Source of the DNA: Azadirachta indica | Taxonomy: Eukaryota; Streptophyta; Magnoliopsida; Sapindales; Meliaceae | Reading direction: 5' to 3' | Length of the DNA: 64,000 nt | Assembly (NCBI GenBank): GCA_022749755.1 | Contig: CM040445.1 | Span: 16,017,182-16,081,181 of the forward strand | Part shown: piece by piece, positions 37,471-51,209 of the stretch | How positions within the stretch are numbered: position 1 is the first letter of the stretch | How the letters are laid out: every line of letters begins with the position of its first letter | Position numbers and translations under genes: made by a program | The notes under the pieces: model-generated | Seen by the model: only the letters and a program-made list of their open reading frames with translations | What the model was told of the DNA's origin: nothing | Database searches by the model: none

Positions 37471-40124
37471 TCATGCACAAGCTGGAGCATCGAAGTTGGG
37501 GAATACTAGGAAGGCAATTGATAAAGGAGCGATACGTATAGGAGAATTCACATTTACATGGACGGGATCCAGTCTTGGGATGCTTTTATCTTCTGTCAGC
37601 TCTACTGGAATCCCGTTTAGAACCATTGTCTGGCTTTGCAGATACCCATCTTTCGGAGTTAAATGGTATTCCTCTCTGGTTAAATGCCCATCGGATGCTT
37701 TACCCCCTACCCAAGCTACTGTTTTCTTATTTTGAACACTGATTATATAATCAGTCTGATTGCTTAGGTTGATAAGGAGTAATGTTATTCCCCCCTGTAA
37801 CAAGATTACAGTAGTCAATAAGTTTCCCCATATGACCAGTGTATTAAGAGATATTGTGTTGAAGAAAACTAAAAGATTAAAGGAAAAAAGAGAGAGGACA
37901 CCTACTCTGCCTTTTGAGCAATGGGCATAGGAGCGTAGAAATGGAGATGCATCGGTAGCAACGGATACAACACCTTTGCCCATTAGTCGATGCCACAAGA
38001 GTGCACTATTCGGTAGCCATATATTCAACAAAAGAAAAACTCTGAATTAGAAAAATCTTCAAAAAAGAAATAAAATAGTTTAGTAATGAAGTTCAAAAAA
38101 TTTGAGGACAGGGGTGGTTTAAAAGCTCTAGAGAGCTTAATTTAATGCTCTTAACTTACCTGTAATAATCAGGGTTGGGGACAAATGTTGTTGTGTTGAG
38201 GAGAGCATAGTTCCCACCAATTAAGGTCTGCCTGCAATATACTTTAGTATTGTACTTGGATGCCATTCCAAGTTGATCTAAGTACCTAAGATAATACATA
38301 AACGAAAGCTTAAATGATTAACTCGAGAAGTAAATGTGTTCTTTTCTTATGATAAAAAGGAAAAACTGGATTGAATATTAACAAACAAAGCTATTGGGCA
38401 AAAAGTATTACCAAAAGCTGTTCACAAATGTGTTAGAAACTTGACGACCACCACTGTTATAGGCGCCGCCCGATTCTCCAACCCACGCAGAAGACCAAGG
38501 ACCATTCCTTTCAATAGTCTGTTTAAGGTTGCTAAATGTTTCTGATACATTGTTCAAGTGATGGGGGTCCAGAATCTTGCTCACGAGATTGGGATCAACC
38601 CCTGGAACGCGGAGAGAGGATGTAAATCAGAAGGGACAGAAGAGAAATTAGTAGCAGCAAGTGTGGGGACACATTTCCAACGCGAAAAATTGTAATAAGA
38701 ATTCACTACCACACTGACTTACCTGCACCCAAATTGTATATATGATGAGTCACGACATTGACTACATTTGAACCTGAGACCTGAAGAAACTTGGCGTACC
38801 ATTCTTGCTCAAAGAATCCACCAGGTGCAATAACTTTTGGTTTTGAAGGTGAATCTTTGTATAAATTGTTGACGATATTTTTAAGGTTGATCACATCTTT
38901 CCCGTATAGTTCAGCATTGACACTTGCACCAATGCCCTTTCCACCCAACTCATTACCTAGAATGACAAAACAAGAACAGAAATGAGGCATGCGAGAAAAG
39001 GGGCAAAAGGAAAAATCCAGTGCTTTGTCTAAACGCCGATGTTATGTACCAAATTCCCATGAATCTATTCGGTGTCCCTTTGAAATAGTATACTTTATTA
39101 GATCATAAGCATTGCCAGAATCCCAATCTCCTCCCCAAGCTTTATCCTTGATGTGGTGCCTCCCATGGAGTGCATTCAAGCCAAATGTTACTATGGCCCT
39201 GAAAATTTAAGATTAAAGTAACAATCACCACATAAGCATTGCGATATTATAGGAGAAAAACAAGGTAAGGAATGAAATATAATGACAAAATGGAGGTAGA
39301 TTTGGCAACAGATATTTGAATAAAGTTGAAAAACTTGTGGGAGAAAGCTTTTTACACTTCTCTTTTGCATTTATGTGAGAATAAACAAGATAAATTTAAT
39401 CTTTAGGCTCTACACAGTTTGAGTAGACTATGCAAGCCACTTCAGCGCAAAAAAAAGATTTAAAATTTTTATCAACTTACCCTGTTCTGTTAAATAATTG
39501 GTTCAGCTCATCCCACCTCTCCATATGCAAACATCCCTTTGAAAATCCAAACAACCCATCTTTCATCTTTCTGAATGGATGGCAAGGAGCTTTCAGATTT
39601 CCAACATCGTACAACACTTGATCTTGCAATGAACCTCCAACTCTTATCCTCAAGCGCTTAAAAGCTATCATTCCAGCGATATTGAAAGAATATAACAAAG
39701 ATTGTCATCGAATTTAAATTGTCACCAGATAACTATGACGACAACAATTTATTGCAAACGAAAGAAATATACCTTGGATAGCTTTGGCGAGTAAGGGATG
39801 GGACAAGTCCTGAAAGCAACAAACTGGGTTCAGCTATTGTCCCCAAATATTAAGAAAGAGTGCCAATTCATTGTAAGACAGCGACATTCAATCTCATAAA
39901 AATGTATGACTCACCAAATTTACTACAGAAGAATTCCCCCATGGACATTGATTGTAGTCACACTTATCATGAGGCCACCAATCCACAGTAGCACAGATAA
40001 AATTTTCATCATTGGTAGCTACTGTTTTAGTCCCATCCACTAAAATGCTAGTACGTGTAACTTGCTGAGCCAAAATTGCGGGGAGAGAAACCAGAAAGAG
40101 AAACAAAGAGATGAAGGTTCCCAT
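37471..40124 (-). CDS. GUS1-like: Heparanase-like protein GUS-B (GH79)
   Basis: Exons in gene order: 39915-40124, 39773-39809, 39481-39664, 39050-39198, 38723-38956, 38412-38601, 38160-38285, 37906-38005 and 37471-37794. All are the same length as in GUS-A, all junctions are in phase, and the product is 517 aa. It has a signal peptide (MGTFISLFLFLVSLPAILA), acid/base Glu in WEFGNELGG and nucleophile in WVGESGGAYNSGG. DKAWGGDWDSG replaces DGAWGGAWDSG of GUS-A near residue 160. The last exon has the same 69-bp deletion as A and C. No stop or splice defect was found, so it is probably functional, but its leader exon is missing as in GUS-A. Confidence 0.9.
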
Positions 40125-40890
40125 TGGTAGGCTTACCAGAACAACCTTACCACCAACTTAAGGTGTAATGAACTGCAACCAAATGAGAATATTAAATTAG
40201 CAGCAGTTCTTGAAATGCAAATGCACTTCTGCAATTATTCCATATTCCTCAAATGAAAAAGAATGACACATTTGTGACAGTAAGTGCTTGTTGAAAAGGA
40301 TAAGAACTCTCATGAAAATTGCTAAAGTTCAGATTTTGATTGAAGGATGTCCCATATTCATTGATTTAAGAATTAAAGCCTAAAACAAACTTCAAGAAAA
40401 TAAGAAGCAGAATTTTTTTCGTAAAATAATTTAATGTAAGAAAAGATGATATGTTTGAAAGTTACCAGAATAAAAAGTAAGGTGACCAAGAAAGATGGTG
40501 AAAATGTTCGAACTTCAAAGGGAAAGGGAAAAATTGAACATATCAAACTGGATCTCAAGATTGAAATATATATAGCATTAAGAAGCCGACACAAAACTGA
40601 GAGATAAAGAGACAGCTGACTAAATTTTCTAAAGCCTTTCCATAATAAGTCAGTAAAGTGCAAAAATCAAGGAACTGTAATCCCAAAAATATACAAGCAC
40701 ACTAAACTGACAGAAAGAAAAGGTTTTAATGTCAAAATTGTAACACAACAGAAAGAGGATAAGTAGCAGCCAGCTTATGAAGAAGTTCTCAAATCTAATC
40801 CATCTCCGAAAAAGGAAACTTGATCCAATGTTTCTCTATTAAAAGCAACCCAGTTTAACTTCCAGTGTTCAGTATCAAGTTAAAACAAAC
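40125..40890 (-). promoter_or_regulatory. Upstream flank of GUS-B (truncated unit)
   Basis: Homologous to 25,406-26,165. It keeps the leader-intron acceptor (TGCAG before TTCATTACACC) but loses similarity to GUS-C/D at about 40,885. The distal leader exon is therefore absent. Confidence 0.5.
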
Positions 40891-42809
40891 TTGAAGAAAC
40901 TCTTGTCAAATATATAACTTATCAGAAGCAAACTTATTTTCCACCAATCAATGCAGAAGAAGATGATTGCATGATAAAATGAGAATTAACTTTGATGTGT
41001 TGCCAACTGTTGGACTAATTTTGTTAAATTAGCTATTTCTGCAAAAAAAAGATAAATAAATAATTTTCATAAAAGTGATTAATCATATAGCAGTAAATAC
41101 AATTGACTCATTAACAATGGATTTTTGTATAATAAAAGTTATCAAATAAATATAACTAATTATAGAAACAATTCAACATAAAATAGATTATAAATTAATA
41201 AATTAATATAGAGATTAAATATAAAAAAAATATTTTATATATAATAAAAATGATGACAAAAAAATAAAAATAAAATATAGTTATAATATACTTACGTTAA
41301 ATTTATAAAAAAAAAAAATAAACATATACTAATAATTATAAATTTTTTAAAATTAATTTATAATAAATGAAGTTGAATCTACAAACTAAATAAATATTAC
41401 AATAATAATTATCATTTAAAATTAATTGATAATTTTTTAAAATTTTAATTTTTAAACAATTTTATATAAGTTAATTTCATAAATAATTAAAATAATATGA
41501 TAATCATTTCACCCTTGTGAAGGGATAAAATGAAAAACTCATTTATTTGGAGAAATGAGAAGTAGGAATCATGATTCTTTACTCTTAGTAGAGGAATCAT
41601 GACTTTCATATTTAAAGAAATAAGATGATTCGTTAAGAATTTTTTATCGTACAATTTTTTGTCCAAACAAACAAATGAATAAGGATTTGTTTTAAAATTA
41701 AGGATTTATTTGTTATAACATTTTTCATCCAACCAAATAAATGAACGAAAATTCTTTATCTTTTCCCCACTATTTCCCCACCCAAACACATTTTTGGATC
41801 AAAACTAATGGTATCATTCATTAGAGCCTGTGGAAGCCCAGTGGCAAGGCCATGCACATAGGGGTTGCGCCATAAAAACTTTGAAAGTTTTTAGTATAAA
41901 TTATCAATTTGGTTTTTCGAATTACATTTTTATTACTTTGACCCCTACAAATTTTGAATTATTATACTTTGACTCTAGAACATAAATTCGCCAGAGTGTA
42001 AGTTGTTACTTCGGTGAGTATTACAACTGAGTTATTGATGTAAGACTGGAATAACTTCAAATTAATTGTGCTCATTCTGAGAGATGACTGGTAGATCAAT
42101 AGAATTGGATAAAATGACGTCGTATCACACCATTGTAATGGCAAAATAATTTGAGAAGTCAGATAGTTTAAATTTAGCCAATGCAGTGGACAAATCAACA
42201 CGAAAATAGTATATATTACATTTATATGAATTTTTCATAATGTTTGTATTCTTATGTCTAATGATTAAATTTCATTTTTTTGTTTAAGAAAAATTATTTT
42301 AGTTTACTTGAATTTGTAATTATAGGTACTTTTAATTTATTATATATTAAATATTTTTATAAATTAATGTTAATAGTTTTAATCATTTAATAATACAATT
42401 TAATATTAATAATTATAATATAGTGCAAGATATAACGTAATTTTAGCGACCATACATGTGATATCATGTTTGTTATAGTGCTACATAAATAAATAATATT
42501 GAATGTTCACAATTTTAACCCAACTTTGACATCGCATAATAATTTTGACTTCTATGTATCTTATAGAAGTTGTTGATCTTCAAAATAATAAAATAGGACA
42601 TATCATGAAAAATAAATACATAAAAAAGTATATTAAATTTTTACTTATCTTTTTCAAAAATTAAGTTTATTTAAAAATTAGAAAATATGGAGATAATATA
42701 TTCTTTTTATCTAATTATAATAAATAATAATATTGATTTTTTTCGAAAAGTTATTTATTTTATTTCGAAAAGTACAATTATGTTGTTATGATATTTTTAG
42801 TGGACAGTT

Positions 42810-43455
42810 AAAACGCAAAATCAAGTAGATGTTATTCATTTTGTGTATACAGCACATCATGAATTTATTTTTGGACTGTACAACCCAAAATATCTCTGTT
42901 CAATTAAAGAGAACCAATGCTTATAACTTAATCCAGTTTTATTCTTGTAAGTGATGTGGGATATCACAATCTCCCTCTATTTTAGATCTTGCATCCTTGT
43001 AAAAAGGCCAAATAGAATTACTTACCACAAAACAATGACGAAACAAAACATCCACGCATTAGGTGGTTAGCTCGTTTTGATACTAAATGTAATAGTTCGA
43101 GTTCAAAATTGAGTAGATATTGCTTTCTTTGGACACACAACCCATCATGGGTTTCTTTTCAGGCTTTGGAACTCAAAATACGTCTGCTTTGTTAAAGGAA
43201 ACCAATGCCTATAACTTAGTCTACTCTCATTCTTGTGAGCGATATGGGATGCGACAAATTCTCCCCATTTTGGACCTCGCAACCTTGTGAATGGGATAAA
43301 CAAAATCACTTATTAAAGAATAGGCACAAAAATAAAAAGTCTATACATTGAATCGTGAGCCTACTCTGATACCAAATATAATAGCCTAAATCAAAGTTGA
43401 GTAAATATTGTTCGCTTTGGGTATATAGGCCGTCATGGGTTTATTTTCAAGTTGA
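42810..43455. repeat. Tandem ~290-bp units, B block (left part)
   Basis: Two full units and the start of a third show the same motif order as the A-block array (GTAGAT, ATGTGGGATATCACAATCTCCC, GATACTAAATGTAATAG). The third breaks off in TTTATTTTCAAG at about 43,455, where foreign sequence begins. Confidence 0.6.
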
Positions 43456-44740
43456 GGTTGATTATTCATAAAGATTGGAGTATGAGTGATTGTCGATGAG
43501 TTGGATGACTTTGATGAGAGCAAATCATTATCATTTCTCCATTTAGTAGCTTTTCAATTTGAGATTTCTCATAGATCATAGTAGGTTGATTACACTTCTT
43601 ATAATCATAACCCATTGAGGTGGAAAACTTAACTCATTCTGCACGAAGGTCTGTGGTGAAATCACTCATCCTTCTTTATCTAATTTTGTTTTTAGAATAT
43701 TAAAATGGCTCATAGAGAAAAGATGAGTGTAGACTTTGTAGTCATGGTTTGGTGAACTGCCAAAGTCCACTCGTTGGGTTTTATACTAGTCCATATAACT
43801 GGATCATGATCTTTATGGTGTTGGCTATGTTTTTCTTTTCAAGATCCAAGGTAAAACTAGGTTCTACCTAGATAACAACATGAGCATTATGAAGGCCAAC
43901 TTCAATGGTAAAGATTAAGGCATTTTGGAAGGTTTGCCATCTAGTATCCAAAAGGGCAATAAAGTAAGTGACATTCTTACCACCAAGAAATAATGGTTGA
44001 AGTCCAATTTTGATTGCACCTAAATGGATTCTTTTGCAGCCTTCACTTTTGTAACATCAGATATCGGTATTTAAGAGTATTTTGATAAATAAATCTCTTT
44101 AAAGTTAAAGAAAATGGATCGTACGAAGACTTCGAAAGACTTGTACACAGATTTTAGTTTATGTTGTCTAAAGAGAACTATAGTTTTTTTGGTAGACAAG
44201 AAAGTATTTATAGTATAGAACTTGTGGGGGTTTTAGGGATCTAAATGGAAGGGTAGAATTGTTTTAGGGTCTCCCTCAAGCTGAGCTTCATATTGGAAAT
44301 TTGTGACAGAGGAAGTGTTATTTGATAAGGACTCTAGATCAGAAATTTGGTTCTCACTCCTCGCTACTCTTCGGATATCGATTGTCCTAGACTATCATTC
44401 GTGGTCTTAATATCTAGGAGAATAAAGGTATGCAAGAATTTCCTTGCCGGTGGTAAGCCCTACAAATAACACAGCTCTCCCTAACCTTCACAAACTCAGG
44501 TGTCACACCATAACTCGGACAACAATTCCAATAAATTATATTAATAGTAATCACAGAATAAACTTTTGGACTAAGACTCAAACTCTAATTCCAAGAGTAC
44601 TTGTCATATTTCTAGTGTGGAAGATCTGTCTTAACAGTAATGATAGAGCATACTTTATCACAAGAACAAATAAAACTAGCAGCAACAGGAAAAACTCCTT
44701 TTGGGAGTAATGGCTCTAATACCAAAAAGAAATAATATTA
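43455..44740 (-). mobile_element. Insert with a movement-protein-like coding remnant
   Basis: About 1.3 kb absent from the A block interrupts the 290-bp array. On the minus strand, a frame from about 44,100 down to 43,740 keeps coding texture through in-frame stops at 44,057-44,059, 43,868-43,870 and 43,781-43,783. The segment IHLGAIKIGLQPLF followed by a DTRW block resembles the 30K-type movement-protein domain of plant pararetroviruses (Caulimoviridae), and of related domains seen in plant retroelement-like polyproteins. No reverse transcriptase was found. It is a decayed fossil with no intact product. The assignment rests on pattern recognition only. Confidence 0.35.
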
Positions 44741-45345
44741 GAATTATAAGCTCAACACCATTAACTCATCTACATAGCTAAAAGAACGCAAAACTTATAA
44801 CTTAATATAGTCTCATTCTCGAGGGTATTGTGTGATATAACAATCTCAATCAGTTTAGATTTTGTGTCCTGGTGAAAGGGCTAAAAAGAATCACTTATCA
44901 CAAAATAATCATAGAAAACATCCACACATTGGGTTACAAGCCTACTTTGACATCAAATATAATAAATCGAGCTAAAAACTGAGTAGATATTATTTATTTT
45001 GGGCATATATCTCGTCATAGGTTTATTTTCGGGCTTTACAATCCAAAATATATCTTCATAGTTAAAGGAAACCAATGCTTATAACCCAATTGAGTCTCAT
45101 TCTCATAGACGATATATTATCAGAACAATAATATAATATATCTATACACTGAGTCGCAAGCTCGCTTCGATATCAAATATAATAGCTTGGACCTAAAACC
45201 TTGTAGATATTGTTTGTTATAAGGACATAACTTGCCATGCATTTGTTTTCGAATTTGGGAATCCAAACACATCTATAATTTAAGGAGACCAAAGGCTTAT
45301 AACCCAGTCCAATTTCATTCTCCCAAGCAAAGTGGGATGTGACAA
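44740..45345. repeat. Tandem ~290-bp units, B block (right part)
   Basis: The array resumes after the insert with two to three diverged units (for example GAGTAGATATTATTTATTTTGG at 44,982 and GTAGATATTGTTTGTT at 45,206), ending in the GGGATGTGACAAAAATTATTA junction shared with the A block at about 28,980. Confidence 0.55.
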
Positions 45346-46410
45346 AAATTATTATTATCTTAACAACGGCTCTTACTAATTATTAGTGTGCATGTGAAAA
45401 TTACTAGGAAGTCCAAGAAAAAAGATATTTTTATATTTCTTTAGACTTTGGTGGTTTGAGATGGTTAGTTTTCCATTTTGCTATTTACATATAATACTAC
45501 ACTAACTTATGACTAGCAAAATGAATTAATACTATTTAAATTATTTACATTACTTAATAGCAATTATCATAGTCTAAAGTAATATTGGCACCAATATAAT
45601 ATTTTTATCATTTTCATATTATTTTAATTTTAATTTTAATTTCAATTATATTTGATATCTCGTAAAAAATTCTATACATTTTTTATAATGAAGTAAAGTG
45701 GTCAGAAAAAACTGTTTTTTGATAACATTTATAAAACAATAAAAAATAGTTTCCCATTTTCTATAGCAAGTTACCGCTATTATAATTGGTACTAATATTT
45801 CTCGCAAAAATATTTTTGTTATCAATTGCATTTTTTACTATTTTAGACAGTAATTTAATCATAAAAGATATAAAATGCTTTTCCCTTTTTCTCTATTTCT
45901 TTTTTTGATAACTTCGTTTTTGTTAGTAAAAAATGATATTATAGTCATCAATAATTCAAAATACTAGAAAATAATTAGTTGAAAAAAGATATTTTTCTCT
46001 TAGATATAACATTGATCATTTAGTGACATTTCAATTAACTTCTTTCATAAGAACATAATCAATCATCAAGGAAAGGAATTGATCCATTTGTTAATATCAC
46101 ACATCTAACATCTTCACAGCACTAATTAGCCAAGAAAGTCTTGATTTTGTTTATATATCATACAGCAGCAAGCAAGCTAGCTAGCTATTTATAGCTTCAA
46201 CTTCATTAAAATTAGGTTACATATATTGCACTATTGCTAATAGACTAAGACTTGACCCATAATGTAATACTCGCATTTTATTATTCATGGGAAGCAAATA
46301 TAGGAATATATCTATGCTATATTATGTGACAATACAAAAAATTGAAATTTATAAGATAAGTATATATTTTTTTTAAAAGTGATTATTTGATTATGAATGA
46401 ATATGTTTAT

Positions 46411-47869
46411 ACTTTTAAAAAAATGGATTTATTAGATAATAAAAATTTTATCGTGAGTCAAAAGAGTAAAACAAAGGCCTAAAGCAGTTGCGTGATATTT
46501 TACATATAAAAGCTAAGATTAAGTGAATTTATAATAAGAGTTCTTATCTTATGCTATGGAATGAAAAAAAAAATAGAAAAAGAAAAAATCAAAAGGAAGA
46601 AGAAAATGAATAGAGGGGAAGTCAAAAATAAGAAAAGAATGAGAAGAAAGTACATGTCTTATCTATTCTCTATTCAAATGTCTCTAAATAATTTTTTTGG
46701 ATATTAAATTATATTTTTTTTAAGATTTTAGATACTCTTAGTTATATGTCACATGTGTGATTGATGGGATTATTGGTTTTTAAGATTAAGATTTTACTGA
46801 GTTCACTAAATAGTGTATTTATTAATAATTTAAGAAGGATTTTCATGCCTGCTTTCTAATTAAACTGTTTTTGATATTGAACAATATTAAAAAAAATTAT
46901 AGAATTTTATTTCATCCTAATCCATTAAGAAACTAAATTTTAAAAAATTTTCAAACGTTACTTTTACTGTTCTAAAAGGCAGTAATTTTTGTTGTAGGTC
47001 TGGAAATATACATTTATTTGACTAATCAAATGACCTTCAAATAATCTAAAAATTGGTATATTATTTTATGTCCATGTCTATTTGTGCAAAGTTTCATGAT
47101 TTTTATATGCTTATAAAAATGGCTATGAATTTTTAAATTGATGAACCTCAAATCTTGAAATTTCAGGAGAGTTTAACTTTACTTGAAAAAAATATTTTAA
47201 AAATATTTTTGATGTTCAAATATTATGAAACTTTATACAATGTATTTGTATGTGTCTTCAACATCTCTATAAATGTTTACCTTGACCGATTAGTAGATTG
47301 AAAGTTAAAAATCATTGAATTAAGGTTGTTGCATAAGAAACCGAAAAGACAAATTATGAAGATGTAAGTTTGAGGCTTTATAATATGTGATTTTGGTGTT
47401 GATTAAGTTCTGAAACTTTTATTATTTAAAATGTAAAGAGTTCTAAGAACAAAAATTATGATGTTGCAATTCGAAGTACTTTAGAATGTGATAAAAAATT
47501 ATTGATATGTAATTACTTCAAGGAATTGGACTTAGAAAGTGAGATGCTGAACTAAGTTGTCCATAGATAAAAATTAATGAATTATTATAATTTTGATTAG
47601 TTTTACTTTGTTATGGATATGGTGATTGAAATGCTTAGAGGTAGCGTGAAAGTTTTCGCTTCGGTTCGAGTAAGTAAATTTATGTATGACATATTTTCAA
47701 TTAATATTTGGAAAATTAATTACTATTGCATGCTGAGAGGGTTTCATAACAAATAAGAAATAGTTTAATGATTAAGTACTTATTTTGAAGAAATCGTGTG
47801 TCAAATTGGTGAATGCTACACATAAAACGTACATGGAAATTAAATGTTATCAATTTTGTCTTTATATGA
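46411..47869. other. Spacer unique to the B-C interval
   Basis: AT-rich, no gene recognised. 46,900-47,869 has the even, stop-dense texture of a long LTR or its upstream internal region and runs into block Y2. It may be the rest of the same element, but no paired LTR was identified. Confidence 0.35.
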
Positions 47870-48735
47870 GTATCATATTTCATAAATTATGTTTTGGCTC
47901 ATTGTTTATAATAATTGTTTCTATTATTATTATCAATTGACTAGTTGGATTATTATTTGTGTACTTATTAATTATTAATAATTAAATTTTTAGAGTACTA
48001 ATGTATTATTGTGATAAATGAGATATTGAGGTACTGGTTATAATACGACACATAGAGATAAATATTTTGTTAAGTATTTGCTTAAATACTTTTATGAGAT
48101 ACTATAAGATTTTATTTGTTGTTGTGATCATACTTACATATTATAAAATATTTTTCTTGGAGAAACAATTCAATGTATGAATGTTTATTGTAATTCTTAA
48201 GAATTGTTTTGTTGATTAAATTATTTTTGAGCATTAAAAGTTGTGCATGAATTTACTCAGTATACGGCTCACCCCTTGTCAATTGATATTTTACAGATTA
48301 AGTTTGTGTTTAGAAGAGTTACTAGATAAGCTTTTGGAGTTAGAGTTGGATTTTATGTGGCCTTTATAAATAAATAAGTATTGTTCATACTTCTTTATAT
48401 TTATCTAGAATTGTAAGTAAAAAGGTTTAAATTTTTTTAGCTATTCTTGACTAAATTTATAAGGAACACCTTCTTTCAAGTGACATTTAGGACTGACATT
48501 TTAATAATATGTTAATTATATAAATTTTGAAGTTTGACATTGTATATTGGAGATTGTATAATTTGTAATATGGAGATTGATTGAATTTTGAGGATGTGAG
48601 TTTCATTCCAAATGTTGTCATGTTTATGACAAAATTTGGGATGTTACATATAAGCTTGTTGGTATAGATAAGTAATTAGAAGGTTTAGATTGTTCTATAA
48701 GACTTCTGTGCACTATATATAGTTGCACTTGTTAA
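47870..48735 (+). repeat. Spacer block Y2 (LTR-like, plus orientation)
   Basis: Homologue of 34,256-35,144. It ends near 48,650 with AAATTTGGGATGTTACA, the usual kind of 3' edge (ending in CA) for plant gypsy LTRs of this type. Confidence 0.45.
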
Positions 48736-51115
48736 TAAGTAAATTAACTCATAAATTAAGTAAATTAAGTTTATATCAAAAGAGATCTTAACTTGTAATC
48801 ATATATATACTTAATTACTAAGAACGTTGAATAGGTCCTGGTTGGACAAGGGACATGGATAAGTAGGGGTGGGCAATTTCGGGTTGGTTTAATTTTCTAT
48901 AAATCAAACCGAATAAAATTAAGTTCGATTAAAAGCAAACTTTCGTAGAACCGAACCAAATTATACTTGATTATGTTTGATTTTAGTTTCAATTTAATTT
49001 CAATTTGTCTCTGGTTTTTCTTAGTTCAATTTTTTTTTATTTAAAAGTTTAATTTGTATGAATGAAAATTTATTAATGCACTATATTAAAAGTTTTTATG
49101 TCATAATTATTTATTTCTAATTAATTTTTAAATTTTTATTAGGTTCAATTTATTTTTTTAGTTCAAAATAAATTTCAAGCCATATATTTCGTTTATCCAA
49201 ATCAAATTGTAACACCCCAAATCTGGCATTCACAAAAGCAACACCGAATAAAGGTGTTATAGAAATCCAAAACAAAGCTATATCTCTAAGAACATAACTC
49301 TTATACAAAAGTATGTCAAAATTTACTAAATTTTCTTATACCTCTTAATATTTCTCAAAATAGGTTGACCAGCAAAACCATAATACAACCAAGAAGTCAA
49401 ATAACAAATTCTTCATCAACGTACAATTCTTTAGTAAATATAAATACGGCATAGACTGTATTTGTTCAACTAGTTACAGCTAAAAAAAAAAAAACTAATG
49501 CTATCTTCCAAATCGAATCTTCTAACTCACTATTGTAAGTACAAATTTAATTTGTAAAATATTAACTAACGAAGGGTGAGCCATTAACTCTATAAGTAAT
49601 ATTATTCATAATATACATATGTGTCAATTTCTTTCTTTTTTTAAAAAGATATAAATAAAATATTCACAAGTCTTTTTTGCCTAAAGATATGACGTACAAC
49701 ATTTGTTTAGATAATAAACAAAATTAATATAATAAGATCATTTACAAAGCATATCATAATATAAATCTAAGCAATTAATACTTGATTCACAGAAGTCATT
49801 ATTCAAAGAATATTTCCAGATTTTCTCATTTCAAAGTGTCAAAACTCATATTCAATAAATATATTCAGATACAATCATGTCTCCAAAGGCCAAAACTTTT
49901 ATTCATAAAATACTTTTTCATTAGCTCATATCACAGTATATCTATATCCCTAATGACTCGACCAATAATAGAATCATATAATGTGCAAAATCGTAACAAA
50001 ATTTTAGCTGGTCTAGACAGAAATATCGACTGCAATTGAATAGAATCATAATTAGAATATTATGTACAGATGAACCAAAACATTTTTATTCATATATCTT
50101 TACAAATATCATATAATACAAACTAGCTTGCACTGACTTTGTTCCGAATATTAAAAGTAATTTATCATAAAATAATATTTTTCTCATAAAACAATTAGTA
50201 AACAAATTTACCAATAGATTTTAAAAAAACGAAGTTAAGTTTCTTTGTGTCAAAAATTTCTTAAATAGATCTTTAAAAACAAATAGATTTATAATAGTAA
50301 CAATCATATTCATTTCATGAAAACAATGAAAACGACTTATATCTACATTTTAAAAAATAAACAAACATGATATATTATGATTAGCTTTACTTACCTAAAT
50401 TGAAGCAAAAACTTTAAAACTATCTCAAATCTTCGAAGCCTCCAATCATCAAAATATTCATATAAATTAAGACGGACTTTTCTTTCCCCTTCTCTTTCAT
50501 TGTACTTCTCTCTCTCTTTCCAGCTATGGCATAAGATTGCATATATATAACATTTAACAAACAAACATAAAACCGTAGGATAATATAATATAATATAATT
50601 TCACTTAGATTTCTCAATTATTTCTTTTATATTTTTTACCTACAATAAAATAAATGAATAACCAAAAATTTTCTCTTTTAAAAATATAATCGTATTCACT
50701 CAAATCTAATGATCCCTCCATAAACATATCTTATCTCATCAATTTCAATATTATTAATAATTTTCATACGTTGTGTGTGTGTGCACGCATATGTATGTAT
50801 GTGCATAAAATTGGAATGGGGCCACCGAATTTTCCACTGAAAACCATAAAAAAACAAAAGGAGAAAGTGAAATGCTATACACGAGCACTTATGGTTATTT
50901 CCAATGAAAAGGTAAAGCATATTTATATCAGATTTGTTATAAACAATGATTTACAATCAATATATATATATATATATATAGACACTCACACAACTTATCT
51001 CGCCCCTCCAAAAAGTACCATGCTTGCAGTTATGCGTACAATTGCTTTGGATTATTGTAACCATACACTAAAAATACAACTCAAAACACTGCTGCAACTA
51101 TCATAATGAACCTTG
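48735..51115. repeat. Duplicated spacer block X3
   Basis: Third copy of the X spacer, leading into the 3' flank of GUS-C. It contains the best-preserved LTR-like edge, TGTAACACCCCAAATCTGGC at about 49,212. From there the reverse complement resembles block Y, so X and Y hold related LTR-type sequences in opposite orientations. Confidence 0.55.
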
Positions 51116-51209
51116 ACTCCCTCACTACTGATTATAGTTAGACTAACACACAATAACACAACCCTTCAATGTTTATTTCTGTCTACCAGTGCTGCACTGC
51201 AAAGAAATG

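Larger units (their letters stand above)
40890..46410. repeat. Duplicated block, B copy
   Basis: Aligned with 26,165-30,735. Compared with A it lacks the GC-rich part of the dispersed repeat and the 670-bp gypsy insert. It carries extra 290-bp units and about 1.3 kb of inserted DNA at 43,455-44,740. Confidence 0.65.
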
